Source of the DNA: Methanospirillum hungatei JF-1 | GTDB taxonomy: Archaea > Halobacteriota > Methanomicrobia > Methanomicrobiales > Methanospirillaceae | DNA length: 64,000 bases | Assembly (NCBI RefSeq): GCF_000013445.1 | Contig: NC_007796.1 | Span: 1,214,936 to 1,278,935 of the forward strand | Direction: 5' to 3' | Made by a program: the position numbers and the translations under genes | Notes under the pieces: generated by a model | The model's input: the letters and a program-made list of their open reading frames with translations, nothing else | Databases searched by the model: none | Told to the model about the DNA's origin: nothing | Shown here: piece by piece, positions 1-8,864 of the stretch | Layout of the letters: each line of letters opens with the position of its first letter | How positions within the stretch are numbered: the first letter of the stretch is position 1

Positions 1-925
1 CTCTTCCACGGCTGAATTGACCGGAGGCCATATAGCCTTTCATGATATTGACCCCCTCTTTCGTGTCAAATTTTATTCCCGCTACTTCATCAAAACAAAC
101 AAGATCATATTGACAGACAAGTCCTCTCTGGCCCGTTGCATTATTGACGAACATCTTTGCAACGGTTGCTTTTCCTCCACTAACGAGATGTGAATATGGA
201 CTGATTTCCTGGTAGATGTAACTTTTACCCGTTCCTCTTGGACCTAGTTCAACACAATTGTAGTTCTTTTCTACATAGGGGATCATCCGGAGGAAAATAA
301 CATCCTGTGCTCTTTTTGAGAGGGTTTCTGGTTCAAGTCCAATACTTCTGATAAGAAATGAACGCCAGTCTTCGGTGCTCATCTGCTTCCGACCTTCAGC
401 AAGATCGGAAAGGACATTTCTTTTCGAGAGTTGAATCGGTTTTAAGTTTGTGATAGAGAATGGTCGGCCCCCTTTCCCCTCTATTCCGCTTCCATATTCG
501 ATCTCGACTTCAGCATAAAACCCCCCGGTGAGCATCCGTTCATTATCATAGACCATTTCCGCAGGGATGTATACATCATCAAGGATCAAAGAGGGAAGAC
601 TAGCTTCAAAAGTATCAGTTTTCGTATCCAGCCGTGCGGTAACGAGATCTATTATTTTGACTGATCCTTTCTCCCTGGCACGGGCTTTAAATAACTCCTG
701 TTCACCTGCCCGAACTATCCGTTCCTGAAGTTGTCTTTGAACGATCTCAAGTCCTTCTTTGATCTCTTCGTCATCAGTTGTTGCGCAATATCGTCCGATA
801 AGGAATTCAGCTACATAGGTAGGGACCGGATAACTTCCTCTGAATTGCTGTGCCAGATCTTTCCGGACAACGTATCCATCAAATATCTTGGTTACTTGTT
901 CGTCCAGGTTATCTAATTCGGCCAT
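1..925 (-). CDS. brxL: BrxL, Lon-like AAA+ ATPase of BREX (partial, runs off left edge)
   Basis: About 308 N-terminal residues are visible; the C-terminal part lies outside the window. Reading on the minus strand from the ATG at 925 gives the BrxL/DUF4357-region type N-terminal domain, then a Walker A motif GPRGTGKS at about residues 228-235 and a Walker B-like CFDEVAG near 270. BrxL is the DNA-binding AAA+ ring protein of type 1 BREX; family members have a C-terminal Lon protease-like domain that cannot be checked here. The gene follows pglZ with a 5-base gap, the usual last position of a type 1 BREX operon. Assignment rests on the motifs plus the complete upstream BREX gene order. Confidence 0.93.
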   Translation of the reverse strand, partial: MAELDNLDEQVTKIFDGYVVRKDLAQQFRGSYPVPTYVAEFLIGRYCATTDDEEIKEGLEIVQRQLQERIVRAGEQELFKARAREKGSVKIIDLVTARLDTKTDTFEASLPSLILDDVYIPAEMVYDNERMLTGGFYAEVEIEYGSGIEGKGGRPFSITNLKPIQLSKRNVLSDLAEGRKQMSTEDWRSFLIRSIGLEPETLSKRAQDVIFLRMIPYVEKNYNCVELGPRGTGKSYIYQEISPYSHLVSGGKATVAKMFVNNATGQRGLVCQYDLVCFDEVAGIKFDTKEGVNIMKGYMASGQFSRGR

Positions 926-930
926 TTTAC

Positions 931-3240
931 TTACATCCCTCCAATAGTGGTCTCTTCCTGAGTGATGATCTTTCCAGTTTGATCAGTAATCACCAACCAG
1001 GCCTTTTTTCCTTCGTGTGTGTCATCCCAGATTGCGATGGAGATTACGCCATCAATCGGAATTTTTATTTGGTCTAGTGAATTTCCATCCTTATCTTTTA
1101 GGAACGTTGAGGTAGCATCTCCGGGCTGTTCCCGAATATCTATGATATATCCAGGACCAGTTGTGGCGGTAATTTTACAACGCATTCCCTTCCATTTTAT
1201 CTCATCGATGACCACACCAGTCTTAAGACTCCTCCCTTTTATAATAGTAATTTCTGGAATTACCATCTCCTGAGGAGACAAGCCACCATGATCGAAGACC
1301 GTATTCTCCTCAAAGCAGGCACCCTTGGGGGCACATGCAATATTCTTCGATCTGTCCCAGAACCATGGGAGAACCGGATATGATACCTGGGCGTTATCAC
1401 GTAACAGAGCACAACGTCCCTTTTTTATCTCTGTATTTCCCACGGGAAGTTCTGCTTTTTCCATGCCACCCGGGAGATAGATAAAGCCATGGTCAGTGAC
1501 AATATTGATCTTTTCCCATCCAGTTTGGATTAATTCAATAATTCGTGCTTCTATTCTGGACAATTCCCGATCAACAGTATGAGCAAGAGTCAATCCCTTA
1601 TCATGTCCTTCATGATCGATATTGCCAAATTCTGTCCATCCTCCTCCTGTTGGGTCGCCCAATTCATCATTTTTAATGACCTGGTATCCTTGTTCTTTGA
1701 GGAGTGAACGGAGTGATTCGATACGTGCAAAAGCTCCTGAACCTGTCTTTGGAGTGAGTTCATCTCCTGCATATAGTTTGGAAGCGACGGGCATTACCGC
1801 CGGTTTAGCCGTCTCTGTAATGCTTGGGATGACTGATAATTGAGGGGTAAGGGTAGTCTGATATCCAGCAGCAGACAGGAGGGATTGTAACCGATGACCG
1901 AGGTCCATCCGTAGACCATCAATGAAAAAGTAGAGAACTCCAGCTTGTGCAGGGATTTCTTTTTTCTTCTGCTCTGGAGGGGCTTGTATCCAGGTTTTTT
2001 GAAATGCGTCAATAGTTGTGTTCAGCCAGGGTTTGTATACATGAGCAATGACTTTTTGTAAGAGGGCGAGATGCGATGAGGTGTGAACCGATGCTATCGC
2101 GGAGAGGACTGCGTCATCAATCTTCCATGTTTCATCAGCATATCGTTCGATTTGTGCTTTCAAATCTCCGCCAGTCTTTATCTGTCTTGAATTTTCTACC
2201 AGAATCGACAGGTACTTGAGAGAATGGGCGAGATCTGCCTTCCCGATCCGTGCCCATACCCAATCTCTTCGCTTTTTGTGTTTTTCTTCCATTTCAAGGA
2301 TGAGATCTTGTGCCTGTGCGAGTGGCAAAGAGAGGAGCGATTCCAATTCTTTCAAGAGCTCAGTCTCTTCCTTCTCATTTATCTGTGGCCAGGATTCCTG
2401 ATACGGGGTGAAAGCAGGAACTTTTATTGTAGAAAGAATAGCGGGAATGTTTGGATATCTCTCTGGATTTTCAGTAAATCTATCCCATATCTCATTCCAT
2501 TTCCCTTCCTGGGTCGCAAGCTTGGTTGCCCCGGCGAGTGATCCGTCTCTTTCCGGATTGAGGTTATATTCTTTTATAGATATTCCACAGAATGGCTTCC
2601 ATTGCCCTGATTCTTTCATCTGCTTTTCTGTTTCAACGGGATCATGAATCCAGGTAAGTATCTGTTTTCGTGGGTCTGGTAATTGGATTTGATGCAGATA
2701 TGTCGCATGTAATGGAGCGTGATGTGATAACCTTTCGATTGGCTCGTCAAGAAGAAGTCCAATACTCGTCCGTAGTGCTTCTTTTGTTTCTCCATCCTGT
2801 TTGATGGCAATTCCAGGTCCTGGATCTGATGATTGTAGAAATGTAACAAGGGTCCAGTCTTTTTTTGTTTTCGATGTCCATGATACGCTTCGGTGATATA
2901 GCCCCATCAAGGGTTTTAGTTCTCCTGGGACAGTTGTGGGGTCACGTAGTTCTTCCCGACTATAACCGGGGAGATAGAGAATGGGTATGTTCCGACTGTT
3001 ATCTTCATGGTGCATAACAGAAGTTCTGATGTAAATTGCCGGGCCGGTCAGTGTCTCTTTATTATAAGACCCATACGTGTAGATGGTAAATCTCTTCTTC
3101 AGGCGATCAATGACTGGTTGCCATTCTCCGGTTTTATCAAACCAGAATACAGAGAGAGGAGCAACTACGTCTTTTTGCGCATATTCTCGTGAGACTTTTT
3201 GAAGAGAAGCACAAATAACCTCATCAAGTTTTTTTGTCAT
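931..3240 (-). CDS. pglZ: PglZ, alkaline-phosphatase-superfamily BREX protein
   Basis: 769 residues. The C-terminal half has the alkaline phosphatase/PglZ fold signatures: a metal-site stretch FFIDGLRMD near residue 438 and VTDHGF near residue 580, with a following glycine-rich segment and a beta-rich C-terminal tail. The N-terminal 400 residues are mostly helical and carry no motif I recognise. PglZ is the hallmark of all BREX types; its phosphatase-like site is needed for phage exclusion, though its substrate is unsettled. It lies one base after the DUF4276 gene and five bases before brxL, so all three are probably cotranscribed. Confidence 0.95.
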   Translation of the reverse strand: MTKKLDEVICASLQKVSREYAQKDVVAPLSVFWFDKTGEWQPVIDRLKKRFTIYTYGSYNKETLTGPAIYIRTSVMHHEDNSRNIPILYLPGYSREELRDPTTVPGELKPLMGLYHRSVSWTSKTKKDWTLVTFLQSSDPGPGIAIKQDGETKEALRTSIGLLLDEPIERLSHHAPLHATYLHQIQLPDPRKQILTWIHDPVETEKQMKESGQWKPFCGISIKEYNLNPERDGSLAGATKLATQEGKWNEIWDRFTENPERYPNIPAILSTIKVPAFTPYQESWPQINEKEETELLKELESLLSLPLAQAQDLILEMEEKHKKRRDWVWARIGKADLAHSLKYLSILVENSRQIKTGGDLKAQIERYADETWKIDDAVLSAIASVHTSSHLALLQKVIAHVYKPWLNTTIDAFQKTWIQAPPEQKKKEIPAQAGVLYFFIDGLRMDLGHRLQSLLSAAGYQTTLTPQLSVIPSITETAKPAVMPVASKLYAGDELTPKTGSGAFARIESLRSLLKEQGYQVIKNDELGDPTGGGWTEFGNIDHEGHDKGLTLAHTVDRELSRIEARIIELIQTGWEKINIVTDHGFIYLPGGMEKAELPVGNTEIKKGRCALLRDNAQVSYPVLPWFWDRSKNIACAPKGACFEENTVFDHGGLSPQEMVIPEITIIKGRSLKTGVVIDEIKWKGMRCKITATTGPGYIIDIREQPGDATSTFLKDKDGNSLDQIKIPIDGVISIAIWDDTHEGKKAWLVITDQTGKIITQEETTIGGM

Positions 3241-3241
3241 A

Positions 3242-3922
3242 TCATGGTTCTCCTAAAAGTGGAGGGAGCTGTTCTAACGTTGTCAACCAGGAATTAAAAT
3301 GAGGACATGTTGAACGAATATGATCCAGTGGAATTTTTTTGATTATTAAAATATTATGGGGATTTTTCTGGTACGATGGGTAAACATGATGAAGTCTTTT
3401 AGATGGAGCCGTATTTGGATTATCATTAATTTTCTCGGGTTCGCCGGCGATTCTAATAATTTCCTGCAGTTTTTCTTTTTGTGATGGACTATTTATGCCA
3501 ATTACATTGTCGATTGCATAAATATCAGAAAATAGGAGGGTTTCATATTCATAGAGTTGAATATGAGGAATAAACCGTCGGTTGGATATATCTTCACTGA
3601 TTGATGCTTCTAATACGATCACTTTCTCTTTACCACTCATTGAATCAGTTATCATTTGATTTCCTGGCGTATCATGAGGGAGACCATAGAGATCGAACAT
3701 AGTAGTGACATAACAATCCTTACGGCTGAGTCCATTTCTAATATTTTTTTGTATTTGAGTATAGGTTCCAACACCGCCCCTGAAGGTCTTTGAGTGGATT
3801 GATGTTGTTATAATTTGTACAATTCCCTGAATGCCAAATGAATAGAGATGAGGAATGATGATCTCATGAATAAATTGTCTTTCAGTTTGACCTTCGACTA
3901 TAAAGTGGAGATGAATACTCAT
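3242..3922 (-). CDS. DUF4276 protein (TOPRIM-like), partner of the adjacent AAA ATPase
   Basis: 226 residues from the ATG at 3922, four bases after the ATPase stop. A longer reading from 4081 would extend 159 bases through the end of the ATPase gene and is unlikely, because the conserved family start (short beta strand followed by VEGQTE) begins right after this ATG. The glutamate in VEGQTE, the aspartate in TMFDLYG near residue 80 and the LYEYETLLF block near residue 130 are typical of DUF4276 proteins, which resemble TOPRIM nuclease domains. Such proteins travel with SMC/OLD-like ATPases in defence loci. I infer a two-gene ATPase/nuclease effector carried inside the BREX operon; the activity is not proven by sequence. 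Confidence 0.85.
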   Translation of the reverse strand: MSIHLHFIVEGQTERQFIHEIIIPHLYSFGIQGIVQIITTSIHSKTFRGGVGTYTQIQKNIRNGLSRKDCYVTTMFDLYGLPHDTPGNQMITDSMSGKEKVIVLEASISEDISNRRFIPHIQLYEYETLLFSDIYAIDNVIGINSPSQKEKLQEIIRIAGEPEKINDNPNTAPSKRLHHVYPSYQKNPHNILIIKKIPLDHIRSTCPHFNSWLTTLEQLPPLLGEP

Positions 3923-3926
3923 GAAT

Positions 3927-5036
3927 TCACCGTAGGATGACTGAAGGATCGCCACCCAATAAGCCACTTTGCCATAATTCTGCAGGACTATAATCCTCCA
4001 GCCATTCTTTGAGGGCTTCCTGATCCGGAGTTCTGATGGTAGAATACCCGTGTTTTCTTTCAATAATTCGGATTTCATCAAGAGTGAACTGGTTTAAGAG
4101 TAATGGGGACTGAGTTGTGATAAGAACCTGATTATGTGCAGAAGCACTTTTCATAAGTCCAGCGAGGATATCAATTGCAACCGGGTGCAATCCTAATTCA
4201 GGTTCATCAATTATTATTATTGAAGGTCGCAACTCTACCGGTTGCATGAGAAGGGTTACGAGTGAAGTAAACCGAAGGAGACCATCTGACATCTGATGTC
4301 CCTGGAAGATAGTATCACTTCCTTCTTCCTGCCATGCAAGGCGAATCATCTCCTGGTTCTCTGCTGTGGGACGTAGTATAAATGTATGAAAGAACGGGGC
4401 TGCGAGCCGGACGGTCTCTTGAATTAACTCAAAGTGTTGAGGATACTGGTTCATTATAAGGTACAGGTATGCTGCAAGATTGGAGGCATCAGGTTTCAGG
4501 GAGAAATTATCAGATATTGGCCCAATAAGACGTGCACCAGAGGTGTCACTGGTGTCATGAAAATGATACACAGAGGTGTCTGAAAGGAATTTTTTTATCT
4601 TTTTTCCGTCAAGGAGATCATAATTCAACCTGATTAGGATGCTTTCCCGGTACCCGGGTGGATTTTTCGCATGTGAGACTTCCCTGACTCCTCCAGGAAA
4701 GGTTTGAGGTCTTTTTATATCCTCCTGAATAAACACGAGGTTATCATCACTCGAAGGCTCACAGGCAGCATGGTACACAAACTCTTCAAAGGTAAGAGTA
4801 AATTCAATTTTTTTAGTGGTATCAGGACCATTATAGAGAAGACTATGTGCACCACCAGCCTTGGCTATTGCATATGAAAACCGACCTTCTGCTATCCTAT
4901 GTAGAAAATAAAAAGCGGAGAGAAGGTTTGATTTTCCTGATCCATTTGCACCGATACATACCGTGAGGTGGTTAAGGGGAAGATCAACATATTCCAGTGA
5001 TTTAAATCCCTTGATGCAGATATTTTTTAATTTCAT
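3927..5036 (-). CDS. AAA ATPase (SMC/RecF-like, AAA_21 type) embedded in BREX
   Basis: 369 residues. Walker A GANGSGKS is at about residues 29-36, preceded by the KLKNICIKGFKSL strand typical of RecF/OLD-like ATPases; a signature-like MSDGLLRF lies near 240 and Walker B IIIIDEPELGLHP near 275, followed by the H-loop region TTQSPLLL. The start overlaps the pglX stop by four bases, so translation is probably coupled. It pairs with the DUF4276 gene downstream. Comparable ATPase plus TOPRIM pairs (PARIS, AbiL-like) act in abortive infection, but the partner here is DUF4276 rather than the DUF4435 of PARIS. Role in this cell: inferred accessory antiphage module. Confidence 0.9.
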   Translation of the reverse strand: MKLKNICIKGFKSLEYVDLPLNHLTVCIGANGSGKSNLLSAFYFLHRIAEGRFSYAIAKAGGAHSLLYNGPDTTKKIEFTLTFEEFVYHAACEPSSDDNLVFIQEDIKRPQTFPGGVREVSHAKNPPGYRESILIRLNYDLLDGKKIKKFLSDTSVYHFHDTSDTSGARLIGPISDNFSLKPDASNLAAYLYLIMNQYPQHFELIQETVRLAAPFFHTFILRPTAENQEMIRLAWQEEGSDTIFQGHQMSDGLLRFTSLVTLLMQPVELRPSIIIIDEPELGLHPVAIDILAGLMKSASAHNQVLITTQSPLLLNQFTLDEIRIIERKHGYSTIRTPDQEALKEWLEDYSPAELWQSGLLGGDPSVILR

Positions 5037-8000
5037 CCGTGTTCCCCTGCCTCTTCTCTCGCCTTCAGCTTCTCTGCCAGTGTGAAGTGCAGATCATTGA
5101 GCCGATCCGTGGTCCCGGAACAGTTCGGCACCGGATCTTTTCCCCGGTCCTTGTTCCAGTTGATCTTCGGCTGACTCCGGAGCACTCCAGCAGTAACAAA
5201 CGGCCTGATATTCATCCGAACTCCATCGTTTAAATCAGGTTCCCATCCAATCGGCTGCTCATGGAGCGGTTTCCATCTCACATAGATATCATAGGGAGAC
5301 TCTCCGTTCAGGATGAGGATGAGTTTTTTCTTGAGGTCTTCAGCAGCCTTGAGCCGGAGTTCCGCTCCGGTCTTTTCAGCTGCAACCTCTTCCCTCTGCT
5401 GGGCAATCCAGGCACCGAGGTATGAATAGATGAGTTTTTCTAATGCTTTCCGGTCAAGGAGATGGTAATTGACGAGGACCGAGAATCCGTCTTTTCTCCC
5501 GTCCCAGATCTGCCAGATGAATGGTCGCTGGTGGAAAAGTTTACAGTGAGCAGTAAAGAATTCATCCCGGAGATAGAGTTCCAGGTCTCCCTTTACCGCT
5601 CCCTCTTTTGTGGTATATCCGGATTTGATGAGGAGTTCCTGCTCCTTCTGAATTGACCAGTCTGGAAATGCTGCAGCAAGCATAGCCCTGACATATTCGA
5701 CCAGTTTTGTTTCTCCTTTCACCGGGGGAAGACAGAGAATGCCGTCGTCGTCAACGTATGGCTGAAGTTCCTTTGCTTTTTCGACCCATTCCCGTTGTTC
5801 ATCAGAGAGTTCCATCTCCGGGTCTAGTTCTGCCGGCCACTGGTATTTGAGAAGTTTTGCGACGGCTACCTGAATCGGATCATCGGAGTTGGCCGGGTGG
5901 CCGTGAAAGATCCACTGGGTAGGGTCGGAGGAGTAGGGTTTTGGCAAGCCGTTGGGGTATTTCTCGGCGGCTACTTTGGTCCAGTATTCGAGATCGAAAG
6001 GGACTTTCACAAGGGTTGCATTTGTGACGTTGAGTTTTTGATCGATTTTTCGAACCGCATCGTGATATTCAGAAGATGAACAGAAACACCAGATTGCAGT
6101 TAGATGATCTGGATTATAGGGAATAAATGTGGCAGTATTGTTATCATAATGTGGCCCACAATGAATAGTCACTGGAAGATTGTTCATTTGAGATATACGA
6201 ACACCTATTTTATCCCATGCTTGCCAACCTTGTTTCCATCCACCACTTGCGTATTGTTTTTCAGCTAATATTCTTTGATATTCAGCTAGTTGGCCTTCTC
6301 CATTTTCCCAAAGTAAAATTTGACTATTCCCTGAATAAAGAGAGGTTTTTTCTACTGTAGATCCAAAATAGACCCACTCTTTACCTTTTTCATTTTGCTC
6401 CCAAAAATTTTGAATAAAGCGTAATCCATCCCCAGTTCTCTGACCCATATATGCAAATCCGAATTTCTCTAATAATATTCCTTGAATATTATCAAAAGAT
6501 ATTCTTGCATCGGGATTATCAATCTGGCTTCTTTGAGAGATTTTTGTAATTTTTCCTGTTATTAATTTTTGCTCTTTTTCCATTGGATTATTTAATTTAG
6601 AAACATCTAATCCTTCTATATAATGGTTTTTTTTATGAAATTTACTAATTATTAGTAATTGAATATTAAAATCCCACATTGGAGTATGAAACCCCTTAGG
6701 CCCAAGACGTGCAATCATATTCCAAACCGAATTATTCAACAAATTTATCCGCAATTTGGAATATGTAGAAAGAAATAACCAATTTTGTGGAATTACAATG
6801 GTTGTTGTCCCTCCCTTTTTACAAAATTCCAAACCTTTCTCTAAAAATACTGTTGCTAGATCGTTTTTAGAGAGTGGATAATAATTTGCACAGAAATCCT
6901 TAATGCCTTCATGCTGTTTCAGCCGTACTAAATATGGCACATTCGTCGCAATCAGATGGTATCTCCCTGCCAGCATTCCTGCAGCCCGTGCCAATCCATG
7001 AGCTACAACTCCGATTCCCTCTCGTTCCTCATCCCTCTTTGTCGCTAGGACTTTATCGAGCATCGGAGCAATCTGATCCCAAGTAATCGGAATGATTTTC
7101 CCTTCTCCAAACCGTCGCATCGGGTCAATTAAACTCCCAAGGACCGGAGCCTGGGCAAACTCATCATACAGGAGATCCAGGGCAAAAGCAAGATCCTGAT
7201 TATCACCGGCAAGAGCCACCCACTCCTCTTTCTTCGACGTTATCGCAAGACCTGAACAGGCAACCGGCATATCCGGGAGCAGATGGTATCCCCCGGCATC
7301 CGGATAGGTCCAGGCAGCCAGAGCAAGAGCAAATGCCGCAATCTCGACACACCGCTCATCAATCTCAAGTCCATGGAGGTTTTCTGATAGAACGGCATCT
7401 ACCGCTTTTCCTGCTGATAACCCTTCCATCTCCATCCGCATCGGGACCAGCATGAGAAGCGTAGCCACGAGAAAATGCCCTGAACCACAACAGGGATCAA
7501 GCATCTTGAGTTCAGAAAGCTGGTCAGGCCACTCGGAGAATGTCCCGGAAGCAGGAGTCCAGACTCCATTTTCATCCTGTACAAACCGGAGATAGGTCAG
7601 GGGAACACCGGGGAGAGACGCCTTTTGTCTCAATTCCTCTTCAGAAGTGGCAGTCTTGAGATCCTCTTCTTTCAACCTCTTCCCTGCCCACCAGGCTCCA
7701 AGTGAATTATCAAGGAGAAAATGGACCATGTATGGTTCAGTAAAGAGCTGGGTTTGGGAAGGCAATTCCGCAGCTCCTATCTTGACACCTGACTTATTCA
7801 CCTCATCTTTCTTCTTCGTCTGCCAGAACTGGTATGTCCACCCGAGGGCATCTGAAGTTCTGAACGTATCTCCCGGAATCTGTGCAAGGATATCACGAAG
7901 AGCATTCCTATCCTCCGGGGCATAGGTTATCTTCAGGAGCGGATCATCCTGCTTGAATATCCCGGGGAGCATGTCCGAAGCATACCGGGCAGCAAGTTCC

Positions 8001-8356
8001 CAGGGGTCAACCTGCTCATCATGGGCGAGTTCAACCAGATCTTCAAAACTAACCGATACCTGATGTTCAGGATGGATGAGGAGATCATTCTCGATAAGAA
8101 ACCGGGCAAACAGCATCCGGTGCCATTGTTCATACGCAACCGACCGGATAAATTCCTCTTCCGTACCAAGCCGACGCAATACCACCCGTACCCGGCGACG
8201 AAGTTCAGCCTGCTCATCACTCAGGTGTTCTGGTTTCTTCTCATCCGATACCCCAAGTGAGATAAGAGCTTTCCGTGCTCCTTCCTCCGAGATATCACGG
8301 GCTTTTTGAACTGCTTTATCTAGAGCGTTCCGGTCAGATTTTGAAAGGGTGGTCAC
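5033..8356 (-). CDS. pglX: PglX/BrxX, N6-adenine DNA methyltransferase of BREX
   Basis: 1107 residues starting at a GTG (8356) with AGGAGG ten bases upstream. The SAM-binding motif LDPCCGSGHF is at about residues 286-295; the catalytic motif, usually NPPY, reads NVPY near residue 471, as in other PglX proteins. PglX methylates the BREX recognition site on the host chromosome, marking self. The stretch at roughly 6060-6920 (residues about 480-765, just after the catalytic motif) is clearly richer in A+T than both flanks, suggesting a swapped specificity region. The GTG overlaps a TGA that ends a relic of a brxC-like 3' end (see 8353-8391). Confidence 0.96.
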   Translation of the reverse strand: MTTLSKSDRNALDKAVQKARDISEEGARKALISLGVSDEKKPEHLSDEQAELRRRVRVVLRRLGTEEEFIRSVAYEQWHRMLFARFLIENDLLIHPEHQVSVSFEDLVELAHDEQVDPWELAARYASDMLPGIFKQDDPLLKITYAPEDRNALRDILAQIPGDTFRTSDALGWTYQFWQTKKKDEVNKSGVKIGAAELPSQTQLFTEPYMVHFLLDNSLGAWWAGKRLKEEDLKTATSEEELRQKASLPGVPLTYLRFVQDENGVWTPASGTFSEWPDQLSELKMLDPCCGSGHFLVATLLMLVPMRMEMEGLSAGKAVDAVLSENLHGLEIDERCVEIAAFALALAAWTYPDAGGYHLLPDMPVACSGLAITSKKEEWVALAGDNQDLAFALDLLYDEFAQAPVLGSLIDPMRRFGEGKIIPITWDQIAPMLDKVLATKRDEEREGIGVVAHGLARAAGMLAGRYHLIATNVPYLVRLKQHEGIKDFCANYYPLSKNDLATVFLEKGLEFCKKGGTTTIVIPQNWLFLSTYSKLRINLLNNSVWNMIARLGPKGFHTPMWDFNIQLLIISKFHKKNHYIEGLDVSKLNNPMEKEQKLITGKITKISQRSQIDNPDARISFDNIQGILLEKFGFAYMGQRTGDGLRFIQNFWEQNEKGKEWVYFGSTVEKTSLYSGNSQILLWENGEGQLAEYQRILAEKQYASGGWKQGWQAWDKIGVRISQMNNLPVTIHCGPHYDNNTATFIPYNPDHLTAIWCFCSSSEYHDAVRKIDQKLNVTNATLVKVPFDLEYWTKVAAEKYPNGLPKPYSSDPTQWIFHGHPANSDDPIQVAVAKLLKYQWPAELDPEMELSDEQREWVEKAKELQPYVDDDGILCLPPVKGETKLVEYVRAMLAAAFPDWSIQKEQELLIKSGYTTKEGAVKGDLELYLRDEFFTAHCKLFHQRPFIWQIWDGRKDGFSVLVNYHLLDRKALEKLIYSYLGAWIAQQREEVAAEKTGAELRLKAAEDLKKKLILILNGESPYDIYVRWKPLHEQPIGWEPDLNDGVRMNIRPFVTAGVLRSQPKINWNKDRGKDPVPNCSGTTDRLNDLHFTLAEKLKAREEAGEHG

Positions 8357-8391
8357 TGTATCAAAACCTCCTGTTTCTGATGTGAAAGAAC
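8353..8391 (-). repeat. Relic of a brxC 3' end directly before pglX
   Basis: Read on the minus strand, the bases ending in the TGA at 8353-8355 encode HQKQEVLIQ-stop. The brxC gene 500 bases upstream ends in QQKQEVLIQ-stop (8865-8891). The eight shared residues use different synonymous codons at five positions, so this is not a recent duplication. The relic also contains the AGGAGG that serves as the pglX ribosome-binding site, and its TGA overlaps the pglX GTG. A short IR-V match further upstream may extend the homology. The simplest reading is that an ancestral brxC once abutted pglX here. Confidence 0.7.
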
Positions 8392-8413
8392 GATATTGCG
8401 AATCATAAAAAAC

Positions 8414-8536
8414 TCATTCCCTGGCAAGGCTGATGATAGCAGGAGGAACAACAATATCTCCACAAATCTCCTTGATTATGGTGAGGAGGTTTAACTGGTG
8501 AAGATACAACAATGGGGTTGTATTACAGATGATCAA
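8414..8536 (-). pseudogene. Truncated PIN-domain toxin (DUF3368), 40 residues left
   Basis: A frame starting at TTG (8536), overlapping the end of the UPF0175 gene, encodes MIICNTTPLLYLHQLNLL followed by a strand ending IVVPPAIIS, then stops at 8414-8416. This is the N-terminal strand and first helices of DUF3368 PIN nucleases, in which the early aspartate/serine-asparagine-threonine motif is diagnostic, and which normally run to about 150 residues. The usual early acidic residue is replaced (IICNTT). Everything after about residue 40, including the other catalytic acids, is missing, so the toxin is dead. UPF0175 and DUF3368 genes are a known pair. Confidence 0.8.
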
Positions 8537-8789
8537 TCCCGAGTATTTCAGCTTCACGAGAAAACTCCTCTTCGGTACGTGTCAGAACGGGGAACTGGAA
8601 CTCTTTTAATTTAGAGATAAAAAGAACACGAGAGATCCCTGCCATTTTTGCTGCAGCTCCTGAAGAGAGACGCCCCATCTCATACAATTTCACAGCAGCA
8701 AGTAACCGTATCTCATCCCCAATACAGGATGGATGAGTATTTATTGCCACAAACATATCATCAGGTATAGTAATTCGTATCTCGGTCAT
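8523..8789 (-). CDS. UPF0175 family protein, probable antitoxin
   Basis: 88 residues. It shows the UPF0175 layout: an N-terminal strand (EIRITIPDDMF), then a helix-turn-helix-like central part (LYEMGRLSSGAAAKMAGISRVLFISKLKE) and a short acidic tail. GAGGAATT precedes the ATG by about five bases. UPF0175 proteins are small DNA-binding proteins usually encoded with DUF3368 PIN toxins, and the stub of such a toxin overlaps its end here. With the toxin lost, it may be a leftover antitoxin or may have been kept as a regulator. It interrupts the BREX operon between brxC and pglX. Confidence 0.85.
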   Translation of the reverse strand: MTEIRITIPDDMFVAINTHPSCIGDEIRLLAAVKLYEMGRLSSGAAAKMAGISRVLFISKLKEFQFPVLTRTEEEFSREAEILGIDHL

Positions 8790-8864
8790 GGTAATTCCTC
8801 TATTGTTCGTTCCCCTCCGCTATAGAGAGCAAAATTCAACGTTTCTCCCAGAGTTCCCACATGA

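Noticed and set aside
3242-5036. PARIS (AriA/AriB) system
   Set aside because: The ATPase is of a related type but the partner is DUF4276-like, not the DUF4435 AriB protein, so the name does not apply.
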